A stretch of 64,000 bases of DNA from Madurella fahalii (lineage: Eukaryota; Ascomycota; Sordariomycetes; Sordariales): contig CM056874.1 of NCBI GenBank assembly GCA_029876055.1, forward strand, positions 5,022,001 through 5,086,000, read 5' to 3'. A program made the position numbers and the translations under genes. The notes under the pieces are model-generated. The model saw only the letters and a list, made by a program, of their open reading frames with translations. It was not told the DNA's origin and made no database searches. Shown in pieces: positions 1 to 9,327 of the stretch. The first letter of the stretch is position 1; the number at the start of each line of letters is the position of its first letter.

Positions 1-1168
1 GAGACACCCACCTCACCGTCTTCGGGTTTGGCCCTCTCTCGCTTCGAATTCGAAACCGGCAAGGGTAACGAGGGTACCAAGATCCTCATGGTCGAATGGG
101 ACACCTCGGCTCATAAACGAGGTGACCCGAGTGAGACGGGGAAGAAAGGGGGCGACTGGGAGGTTTCATGGGAAGGGAAGACGACAGTGCTCGCGATCCG
201 CGATGCAGATCAAGACGCTAGCGGCAGCGTACGCCGCGTGTACTTTCTCCTACCCCCCGGCGCCCCTATTCCGGCGCTTGTCAGTATTACCTACAAGGGT
301 GCCGCGGACGACGGAGACGGGACGCCGAAAGGGGGGGTGGGTGGTGGCACGATCCTGCGCACCCAGCCGATGCCCGCCATCTTCCCCGCCGAGTTGACGG
401 GGAAGCAAGAGGCTGGCCGGCGCGGCGTGCTTCACACGATATGGGCAAAGAAGCGGCTGGCCGAGCTCCAGGCGGAGATCGTGGCGGAGATGAGAACGAA
501 CGGCGAGAGCGTGGGGCTCGAGATGGCCATGCAAGAACGTCAGTGGATCGTCGACCACTTCGGCCTCGCCCCAGACGCGGGCGGGCCCAAGCCGACGAAA
601 CTGCATATCCCGCAAGGAGTGACCGGTCCAACGAGCCCCAGGAGTCCGATAGGGGGGAGGCTAGGAGAGAAGCTGAAGGGACTTAAGCTCGCGACGAGCC
701 CGGCAGAGCTAGCCGCTGCCACTCAAGGTATGCTTTTTTTCTTCTTTTATATATATATAGGGTTGTTGTCTATTTTACACATTGGTCGAATTCGGGGGGA
801 CGGGAGGAACCAGGGACGCTGTCAGAGAGGGAGAGAAAGACTATAACGCAGATCCGGCCACTAACATTGCCCGTACAGCCGCAAAAAGTGCCCAGCCACG
901 AACGCAGCCCTTGGTCACATCACTCTCTCCAGCGGCCTCGGACGTGGCCGTCTCGTCGTTTGCTAGCTTTGGCGGCCGGAGCATGCAACCGGTTTCTGGC
1001 GGCGGCGGTGTTGGCTCCCTTGACGCCATCGTAGGGAGCGGAATACCGCCAGCTTCGGCCACTGCTGTCAAGGCGGGTGTTGAGGATCCAACCGAGGAGG
1101 ACTTGTTCGCTCTGCCGATGAGCCCTCGCAGTCCCGAAATGAAGAGAAGCCCATTTAGTATCCTATAG
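1..1168 (+). CDS. Unrecognised fungal protein, 3' part only
   Basis: The reading frame is open from the first base, so the start lies left of the window. Exons are <1..727 and 879..1168. The intron begins GTATGC and ends with a CTAAC branch point 14 nt before the TACAG acceptor. The joined frame gives about 338 residues ending in SPFSIL. The N-terminal half looks folded (alternating beta-like stretches such as WEVSWEGKTTVLAIRD, then a charged helix rich in E, K and R). The C-terminal exon is low-complexity Ser/Ala/Pro/Gly. I see no motif I can name and give no function. The intron contains a short AT repeat. The gene converges on VPS37. Confidence 0.6.
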
Positions 1169-1651
1169 ATGCCGATAATGTCTACTCGTGGGCAACCGCG
1201 GCTTTCGGCTTCCCCCGTCCTCACAGGAGGGAAGTGACGAAACCCCAGCTACTTCGCGTCGACACGCTGCAGGGCACGATGGCGCAAAAGAGCCTTGAAA
1301 TCCGGCGGTAGAGCGGAGGGTTGGGGATCACGTCCCAGGGATCAAAATCTTTGGTCCTGGGAAATGTAGTTAACCTCCTGGTGTGAAGGTTTGTAGTTGA
1401 TTATCTACCTAGATAGTTGGCCATGTTATTTTCTCCCTGTACTCGCCAAGAGCCTTTAGTGTCGTGTAGTGTTCCGAGTTTCTCCCGCCTCTAGGCATGT
1501 TGCCGGTGCCTGTCCCCAGCTCTGCTGTTGCGTGGCTTGCACGCATGCGAACCTCTTGCCCGCTGCGAATCTACTCCGTCATTGACGATAGCCGAGGTAC
1601 ACTTCAAGCGTAGCCCTACCCGACCTTTCCTCTGCCTGTATCATCCGCCCT
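1169..1651. other. Intergenic, convergent 3' ends
   Basis: This stretch lies between the stop codons of two convergent genes and presumably holds both 3' UTRs. Nothing else was recognised. Confidence 0.5.
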
Positions 1652-2495
1652 TCACCGCCAACCGCCAACCCTCCCCTCATCCCACCTCTCCTTCCTCTCC
1701 TGGCGCAAATAATATAGTTTCTTGGCCTCCCTATACCTCCTCACCCACTCCCCGGCCTCCCTCTCGGTCGCGAGCGCCCCGTCCCCTTCGCCCTCGAGGA
1801 AGCTCTCCTCGAGCGCGTGGCACACGCTCTCCTGCTCGAGCACGCCCTGACCCAACCGCTGGTACAGGCTCGCGGGCGCGAACGGCGCCAGCGCGTGGTC
1901 CATATCGGCCTGCTTGGCGCGCCACTGGCGCTCGAGCGCGTGTGTCGCGAGCAGCTGCGCCTGCGCGGCCGAGCGCTGGTGCGCCAAGCGCGCCTCAAAA
2001 TCGAGCAGCTGCGCCGCGCGCTCCATATTGTCGGCTAGCGACGCCTGCAGGACGTCGTGCGACTGCCGGAGCGAAGGGTGGATCGTCTGGGGCGCGTGGG
2101 TGAGCGCCGAGAGGAGCGCCGGGTCCGAGAGCATGTCGGCGAGATCTTGTTTGCTGTTTTGGTGGGAGGCGAGCCGCGCGCCGAGGCCGGTCGCTCATGT
2201 TAGCATGGCCGGAGAGGGAGCACGAGAGAGGGACACAGAGGGAGGAAAAGAGAGGAGGATAGGGTACGTACGATTTGTCCTCTAAGAACTTGGGCAGCCA
2301 TTGGTCTCCTGGATCCGGTATGTTCTGGGGCGGTACGGTATGCTCTTCGGCGGCCACGGCGGCCAATTCGCTGGCGATTGCTTCTGGCAGAGGTGGAGGG
2401 CGGGGCAGCTGCGCCGAAGCTGGTGTGCTCATCCGGCTCACATCGTGACTCCCAGGTGGTTTCGGCGGCGGCGCAGGCGGGGTCTGGGTGTACAT
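1652..2495 (-). CDS. VPS37: ESCRT-I subunit VPS37 (Mod_r domain)
   Basis: Exons on the minus strand are 2272..2495 and 1652..2153, giving 241 residues. The donor is GTACGT and the acceptor AAACAG; the join reads FLEDKSKQDLADMLSDP. The N-terminus is Pro-rich (MYTQTPPAPPPKPPG). The rest is the helical Mod_r domain, about residues 75-235, with the heptad-like Gln/Glu/Arg-rich coiled coil expected of Vps37. In yeast and animals Vps37 sits in the ESCRT-I stalk with Vps23 and Vps28 and sorts ubiquitinated cargo into multivesicular endosomes. The start is the first ATG of the exon carrying the proline-rich leader. Length is close to other fungal Vps37 proteins. Identification rests on overall pattern and Mod_r character. 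Confidence 0.8.
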
Positions 2496-3050
2496 TGTGC
2501 CTGGCTGGCTCTATTGCTTACCTTACTTCTGCCGTCGTCCTGTTTTCTGCCAGGGCTGCTTGTCGCGGTGGCCGACCTTGGTTGGGGGGGAGAGAAGGAG
2601 CTAGTACACTTGGTTGAGTTGGGAAAGTTGCTGGATGTTCGGGAGATAAGATAACGAGGAGGGGCAGTGGTAATCCGCACTGTCTGGGGTACTGCAGAAT
2701 ACACACGAATGAAAGACTTGGCGCTTCTGGGTTCTGTCTACGCCAGCTGGTTGCCTGACGCAATCCCCCAATTGCCTCCAGGCACCCAGGTATCGTCATC
2801 GAACAGCCGGAAAGCGACTGCTTAGTAAACTTAGTAACTCAAAATCATCATCACCATCCTGTAATCAAGCTCGCCATCCGGCTTCGCTCTTACTCGTACG
2901 ATGCACATCTGGACATGCGGCCCAACCCAAAGACCTTCAATCACCTTCACCGATTTTGTATTAGAATGCCTGATAAAACACCACGTGCTAAGTCTGGCTA
3001 CCATTCTACCCTACCAGGAACAATCAACGGGAGCCAGCCATTTATTCAAC
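2496..3050. other. Intergenic, VPS37 promoter side
   Basis: This lies upstream of VPS37 and downstream of the ABP1 stop. It should hold the VPS37 promoter and the ABP1 3' UTR. No distinct element was seen. Confidence 0.4.
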
Positions 3051-5558
3051 TTAAGAATCGAGCTGGACGTAGTTGGCAGGGAAGAGACCGGATGATCCGT
3101 TGTAATGACCAAACCACCAATCTTCGTCTGGGAACTCTAGATTAGTGATTGTGGCGCCCTCGGGGAAGCTGAGTTCTGTAGTCTTCGTTAGTCATACAGT
3201 CCAATCCACGGGGGACCTGAGACGTACCATTGTCTTCCGCGGCCTCGTAGTCAAACTGGGCCGTGGCCGTATGCCCGCCGGCTGCGGCAGGCTCGGGCTC
3301 GGGCTCAGCATGTGCTGCCGGGGCAGGTGCGGGTGGTTGAAGCGTGGCTGCCGGAGCCGCCGGGGCCTCCGGCTCGTCATCATTGACCAGTTCGACATAG
3401 TTGCTCGGGAAGAGACCGCTCTCGCCTTGCGCATTGGTGCCCATCCACCAATCATCGTCCACCATCTCAATATTGCTAACATATTCGCCTTCCCGGAGTT
3501 CGATCTCGTTGTCTTCAGCTTTCTCGTAATCATACTGAACCAATGCCTTCAGGCCGCCAGACGGGCCGCCAGCCCGGTTATCCGCAGCGTGGCTAACGAC
3601 CTCGCTAGCAACTGCCGCGACTGCCGCAGCGGCAGCTCGTGGGTCCTGAGTCTCTTGTTCAGCCGGGATCTCCTCTTCCCTGGGCAGCTCCTCCGGAACT
3701 GGAACCGGGCGGGGAGGCAGCCTTTCAACCGCGGGCTCGATCGCGGGTGCTGCGCTGCGGGCCACCGGCATGGCAACTCGAACGGGAGACGGTTCGCGCT
3801 CCTCGTAGTTGCGTGATGGAATAACAGGTGGCTCTTCTGGCGCCTCCTCCTCTTCCTGGTTTGTAGCAGCTGGCCGAGACGGGAGACCGGGAAGAGCAAA
3901 ACCACCAGCTGGCCGGCTCCCCATCGGCGGGGGCGGCGGAGTTTGCTCGCGCTCGTCGTGAGTAGAGCCGTCGGTGGAAGCCCGAGTTGTGGAGCCCATG
4001 GGTTTCGCATCCTTGAATCTGTCCCGGAGCGCCGAAACCCCCCCAGAAGGGGTCACGGGCTGTTCGGGCTCGGGTTCGGAGCGCTCGGTTCCACCCGTCT
4101 TCTGCGTCTCTACACCGCCTCGGCCATAGCCTGCCGCCTGTACGGGGGCCCAACTCTTGCCCGTGTAGCCGCTCTTCCACTCGCTGCCACTCTTCTGGGC
4201 AGTGATTGGTGACGCCGCCGGCGGGGATACTGGGGTGCTGCCCACGCCACCTTGCTTTCCCTTTTTCTCCGCCCAGAGCTGAGCCGGAGTCTTGCCGCCC
4301 TGATCGGCAAAGGTCCTGCTTGCCGCGCCAACGGGCGGTGGTACTGGGGCCGATGGAGCACCAAAGCCTAGCCCTACGGGAGTAGGCGCCTTGGTTCCAG
4401 TGAAAGGGGTGCCGCCAAACTTCTTTGCAACCTTAGGCTTAGGAAGCTCGGTAAGACGCTCCGACTGCGTGAAGGCAGCGCTGCGTTCTGCGAGGCTTTT
4501 CGACGCGGCCGGCTCCTCTACCGGCTCAGCTGGACGCTGCGATCTTGCGCGGATGGCGGCAATATCGACCTTACCAACGGGTTCGTAGGCGCCTTTGACC
4601 ACGGTGGGGCGGTCATCCTGCTTTGCCTGCGCCCTGAGAGCGGCAATGTCGACCTTGCCCACGGGCTGGTACCCGCCCTTGACGATATCGCTCGGCCGGT
4701 CGTCTTGCTTGGAAGGCCCATTGAAGCGCGAGTCGTCATGGTTCTTCCTCAAACTCGCAATGTCCACCTTTGTCGGCTTGTATGCCGACTCGACCTTCTC
4801 GAGCTGGGTGCGGGTGACCTGCGGCGCATCCGCACCCCAGCCGTCATCGTCGGTATTCTCTTGCCTCCGAGTGCGTGCGGCGACAATCGGGTTGAAGGAG
4901 CTCCCGGAGCTGGATGTAGTTGGGGTGAAGACGGGTTTCTTGGCGACCGGAGGCGGTGCCGCTGCAGGGGCGGGGGCAGATCCTCCGGCTGTATACTTGG
5001 CCCCCGAGGCATCGGCGACCTTCTGTATAATATCTTCGGGAGCGAGGTCGGCGTCGGAGCGCGCTGTGATCTGAACGTGATATCCATGAAGAACCTTCGC
5101 GACGGCGGCGACATGGCTCGTGAAGTACCCCTTGGTGCGCTCGGGGACGCCTCCACCACACCAAGCGATGAGCACATTCTTGGGAAGACCGGAATTCGGA
5201 TCCTTGACTCGGACAAAAGCGAACTGAATGCGGCCTTCGTTGAAATCCTCGGTGAGCTCGGCGAGTTCGCCCTCTACTCGCGGGAGTCGAATTAGCTTGA
5301 CAAGGGCAATGACGGCATTCTGGGCCATGTCGGGATGGGGGACTCTGCGCTGTCGCACTCACCACCAGTGCTCTCAACTTTTAGAATGCTCTCCTTCGCA
5401 CCAGTGTTCTGGAAGGCGTTAAGCAGCGGCGCCTGCACCGTGAAAAGCGCCCATCGGGCGGCCGTCGGAGAGGCTGACGAGACAGCGGGGCCATTGATGA
5501 CACCTTGGTAGCTGCTCTTGATCGACGGCCCGTTTATTGAGAGATTGAGCGAGGCCAT
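3051..5558 (-). CDS. ABP1: Actin-binding protein Abp1 (ADF-H plus two SH3)
   Basis: Exons are 5363..5558, 3228..5273 and 3051..3175, giving 788 residues. An ADF-homology domain fills residues 1-150 (it contains NVLIAWCGGGVPERTKG and the HGYHVQITAR stretch typical of Abp1/drebrin). A long disordered Pro/Glu/Ala region follows, with three VDIA[SA][LI]R repeats. Two SH3 domains end the protein, at about 640-695 and 735-787; both show ALYDY-like strands, a WW pair and LFPxNYV. The 52-nt last intron (donor GTACGT, acceptor CTACAG) must be removed to complete the second SH3. The start is MASLNLS; an upstream in-frame ATG is ignored because ADF-H begins here. Abp1 links the Arp2/3 actin network to endocytic patches. 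Assignment is firm. Confidence 0.93.
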
Positions 5559-6126
5559 TGTTCTGGTGATTTGGTTGCTCTTCGCAAGATACAAGAGCTC
5601 CAGAAGATCCAAGGAACAAAGTGGCGGTCGGTTGGTGTTGGACTTGCCAAGTCTCTGCGGGTGGTTTATCTCGTTAGGTGAGAACCGGGAATGTGGAGGC
5701 GAGCTCTCGAGCAGACGTCAAAGAGGCGGTGCAGGTCGCTCCTTGCCCAGGACCCTGGCCTTGGGCTTGGCAGGAAGGTACTTGCATGCGCCACAACTAT
5801 TGTATTACAATGGTATCCGTATCTTACCTCTGTACCAATGTAAATTACAAGTGGAGACCGGCTCCTGCTCGGAGTGGGCTGGATCCATCGCGCGGGATGA
5901 GAGTGAGGTACGTCAGTAGACTATTTCCTCTGCTCATCGCGCCGTTTGTCCCCAATGAGCAGTTTCGCGGACTCGGAATATGGTCCCATTATCCAACTAC
6001 CCAACATCGCCATTGTCCGGCCCCCGTCCACCGTCGCTCTAAAACATTGTCGTTCCATGCCACAACAGGGAAAAGCGCTTTGCAATCCAGATACCGGGCC
6101 TCCCGGAAAATGTCTCCCTGCCAGGC
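5559..6126. other. Intergenic, ABP1 promoter side
   Basis: It lies between the ABP1 start and the stop of the Cys-rich gene, both on the minus strand. It must contain the ABP1 promoter. Nothing specific was recognised. Confidence 0.4.
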
Positions 6127-6493
6127 TCAGAGGTCCATGAAACATTCGCAACACTCGGCGCAACATTCGCAACCTTGCTCGCAGAGGAAGCAACAACACA
6201 GTGCTGCCAGGCAGCCCTTGAGACAACCGTCGCTGCCGCCCTTCTTCGTCGGCTGAGGTTGCTGCTGGTACTGCATCGGCATTTGGCCTTGAGGCGGGTA
6301 GTATCCTTGTGGCGGGGGCTGGCCGCCATACGACTGTGGAAAGGGGGCTATTAGCATGTCTGTCGCCGCTAATAATCCAAAAAGCCAGTTGGGTATAGAG
6401 ACTTACAGGCTGCGGGTACTGTGGATAGGGTTGGGGCGGCGGGGCGCCTTGTTGCTGCCCGGGGCCTTGCTGATAGTACTCTTGGGCCGACAT
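6127..6493 (-). CDS. CYSTM-like Cys-rich small membrane protein
   Basis: Exons are 6407..6493 and 6127..6333, giving 97 residues. The donor is GTAAGT and the acceptor CCACAG, phase 0. The first two thirds are Gln/Pro/Tyr-rich (YYQQGPGQQQGAPPP; PPPQGYYPPQGQMPMQYQQQ). The last 32 residues hold 12 cysteines in CC and CCC clusters. This layout, a disordered Q/P/Y leader followed by a short C-terminal Cys-rich segment, is that of CYSTM-domain proteins. Those are small tail-anchored stress-related proteins of eukaryotes. The Cys cluster could also bind metal or be palmitoylated. It is divergent from the glutaredoxin gene, with an 866-bp shared upstream region. Confidence 0.72.
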
Positions 6494-7359
6494 CGCGGAT
6501 AGTAATCTGTAGACACAGTGGCGGGCAGGTGCCAAGCACTCGAAACCGTTGGTTGAGCGGGTGGGAGGTGTCTCTGCTCTAGCTTTTCTACCTCGCAATC
6601 CGCGTAAAGCAAGCTAACCTGGTACGGTCGGGTTGGTCCAGATGAGTCGGGAGTCGGAATACAAACGAGCGGTGGCTGGCGGTGGCGGCAAAACAAAACT
6701 CGATTCGATACTAGTGACATGAGTTAAGTTTTACACCATGCCACTTGGCAAGGCAAAAACCATACTCTTGCAACCTCACTACATCGCCTCAAAGTACCAG
6801 ATCACGAGATGCTGAAGTATGAGAATCGCATCCTTCCCCTACCTAGGTATCACTTTCGCATCATATCCAAACAAGCCGTCAGCAAAAGTGGTCATGCATA
6901 GAAAAAACTGGCATAGCCCGGTGCCCGGTGACCGGCGTTTATAAAAGCAATCACAACCACCGACCTTGCATTAGCCGCAAGGCATGCCGAATCCCCGGGA
7001 AGTACTCAATAACCCTTTCTCAAGCAAACCATCGATATGCGTATTGGAGATCAAAGGGAATGTGGAGCACCGGGCGATGTTAGGGAATTGGGGACCAACC
7101 GAGAAATGACGCAACGGCCTACAGCCAATCAAACTTCCAAACCCCGCAGATGCGGGGTCATCCGTCATCGGCGGGTCCGCGGGGCAGCCGTGAAGTCGCA
7201 TGTTAACGAAAATAATCGAACATCTCAGGACTGCCCGGAGCAAGTGCCAACACAGTTGCCACAAGGCCGATAACGAATCGCCGGAAGACCGCAACACCGT
7301 CTTCTCCCCAGCAGACATTTGTTCTTCGATTTCAGCCAGTCCACGCTCACTCCCTCGCC
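6494..7359. other. Divergent promoter region
   Basis: This is the shared upstream region of the CYSTM-like gene (minus) and the glutaredoxin gene (plus). A TATAAAAG box at 6940-6947 points toward the plus-strand gene but lies about 410 nt from its ATG. No other element was recognised. Confidence 0.45.
6940..6947 (+). promoter_or_regulatory. TATA-like box upstream of glutaredoxin gene
   Basis: The sequence TATAAAAG is on the plus strand in an otherwise GC-balanced region. If it is used, the 5' UTR would be roughly 380 nt. This is a motif match only. Confidence 0.3.
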
Positions 7360-8199
7360 ATGTCGACTATCAAGGAAATAACCAGTGTTCGGGATTGGGA
7401 GCAACTATGGTCGTCACTGCCGCCATCCACGCTCCTTATTGTCTCGTTCCACGCACCATGGGCTGCACCTTGCAAACAGATGGCTACTGTCCTTTCCACC
7501 CTGGCAAGCGAATACCCCGTCTCCGAGCCACCGTCGACGTCGTGGGTATCCATCAACGCGGAGGAGTTATCTAATATCAGCGAGACCTACGATGTGACAG
7601 CCGTACCGTTTCTCGTGCTCATTCGGGACGGGAAAGTACTTGAAACAGTCAGCGGTAGCAGCGCGGTCAAGGTGCGGGACGCGATCGAGCGCCATGCAAG
7701 CAAAGCCCCGGCGGCGACTACGGCGGACGCTGGTGTCACAGCTGCCGTTAGCAACAATGAGGGCGAGGTCGAGACCGAAGACCCAAAGAAAAAGGAGGAA
7801 GAACTCTTTAGGCGCCTTGGCGATCTGGTCAAGGCGGCGCCCGTGATGCTCTTCATGAAGGGCACACCCAGCGAGCCGAAGTGCGGCTTCTCGCGGCAGC
7901 TTGTAGGGATTTTGCGCGAGAACGCTGTCAAGTATGGCTTCTTCAACATATTGGCCGACGACGAAGTGCGGCAAGGGCTGAAGAAGTTTGCCGACTGGCC
8001 AACGTACCCTCAATTGTGGGTTAACGGCGAATTAGTCGGCGGCCTTGACATTGTGCGTTTTTACTTTCCCGTTCTCTCAGTCGCTAGCGTGCCTGTACTG
8101 ACAGAACGGCAGGTCAAGGAGGAATTGGCTAATGATGATGGATTCTTGAAGCCTTACAGCGTTAAAGCAAACGGCGATGCCTCCGCTGCCGCCCCGTGA
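7360..8199 (+). CDS. GRX4: Monothiol glutaredoxin, Grx3/Grx4 type (Trx-Grx)
   Basis: Exons are 7360..8052 and 8113..8199, giving 259 residues. The 60-nt intron joins GGLDI to VKEEL. A thioredoxin-like domain (residues 1-115) has WAAPC with a single Cys, C38, instead of the CxxC pair. An acidic/Lys linker is followed by a glutaredoxin domain from about 145, with the monothiol motif CGFS (C175-S178), then WPTYPQLWVNGE and GGLDI. Proteins of this layout bind a bridging [2Fe-2S] cluster with glutathione and BolA partners, and regulate iron-responsive transcription in the cytosol and nucleus. Paralogue assignment (Grx3 versus Grx4) is not meaningful outside yeast. Confidence 0.92.
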   Translation: MSTIKEITSVRDWEQLWSSLPPSTLLIVSFHAPWAAPCKQMATVLSTLASEYPVSEPPSTSWVSINAEELSNISETYDVTAVPFLVLIRDGKVLETVSGSSAVKVRDAIERHASKAPAATTADAGVTAAVSNNEGEVETEDPKKKEEELFRRLGDLVKAAPVMLFMKGTPSEPKCGFSRQLVGILRENAVKYGFFNILADDEVRQGLKKFADWPTYPQLWVNGELVGGLDIVRFYFPVLSVASVPVLTERQVKEELANDDGFLKPYSVKANGDASAAAP

Positions 8200-9327
8200 T
8201 GCGCTCCGGTAATCAAGGGCAGCTCAATCGCCGTGGCGCTTCTTGATGGGGAACGTCGTGCTTCAGATTATATGTATGCTTGCCGTCAAGGTGACCAGCA
8301 CACAGACCAATCGGCTGCACGCCCTAAACTCGTTTCGTGGACTTCGAGTCCTTGGGGTGACTCTGTTCTCGAGCAACTCTCAGGCCCGCGAGACTGGGTC
8401 GTGGTTGGACAGGAGCCAGGGGTCCCGCAGCCCCCTCGCATTCAAGCTTTGCAACACCGCATTGCTCTGTGTGTGACTCACACCGGCGGCAACTTAGTAA
8501 GCACAGACGCAGTTGAACGCCCCCTCGTCCACTGCGTATTGCGGGAATGACATTGATTTGAAGGGGGCTTGGTTCTCAGAGTGTTCCGATTTAGCAATCG
8601 TGTGAGTTTAGAGACAATTGACTATTGTGCATATGCCATGGAATGGTCGGAAGCCACGCGCAAGACAACTTGCAAGCGGTTGACTTGCCAGGTACTGCAC
8701 CATAGGCTACGGTGGGGCTTCTATCCCGGCAGCCTTGCGTCCCCAGGGCACAGTAAGAGGAATGACTCTTGGTCAGCACTGTGTACATCGGCAGTACACG
8801 GCCACTCTCGCCCGAACCGCAGGCCCCCAAGCTTCTCGGCGATTCGCAATCAGCAGCCCGCGCCGTTTGATAAATGTCCCTCTTCATGCGCGTCCTGTCA
8901 TCCCATCAACAGTTGAACTTGTAATACCACCGAATCCCGAATCAAGCCACCATCGCAGGTTGGACCTTTGCAGCCAAGCGGGGAACGCGCGTTCAACAGT
9001 GCGCTTTCCTCTCGTTGCTCAGCCGTCGGCAAACGGTAGCACACTCAAGTTGGTTCGGGCAGCGACACAGGCTCTCCGAAACCGACATTCAACTAGAGGC
9101 CGAACTTCTTGTTCTTCGAGGTTCCCCACCCCCCCCCCCCCCCCCCCCGATACGTAGTGCGAACCTGTGCCTGATCCCGCTCCTGTCGTGGCGATAGACT
9201 ACACAGTACATCAGATCTTAGAAGAGACGGCGGGTCGTGGCGCCTCTCCACATCACCGCCCCGCCGCCCGTAGCGACGCTGGCCCCAGTTGGACTTCATA
9301 CACACGTAGCGCGACGTACCGCCCGCC
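8200..9327. other. Intergenic, upstream of Zn2Cys6 regulator
   Basis: It contains the glutaredoxin 3' UTR and the promoter of the regulator. A run of 20 C lies at 9129-9148. Several short ORFs occur but none has a supported product. Confidence 0.45.
9129..9148. repeat. Homopolymer tract, 20 C
   Basis: Twenty consecutive C lie 180 nt upstream of the regulator ATG. The exact length may be affected by sequencing or assembly error. Confidence 0.8.

Noticed and set aside
5292..5362. Direct reading through ESTGGECDSAESP in the first ABP1 exon
   Set aside because: It ends in a stop without the ADF-H core; splicing GTGAGT (5362) to the TAG acceptor before 5273 gives the continuous ADF-H sequence ESTGEGELAEL.
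8233..9157. Several ORFs of 60-140 codons between the glutaredoxin and regulator genes
   Set aside because: They overlap in different frames, lack family features and one runs through the C20 tract.
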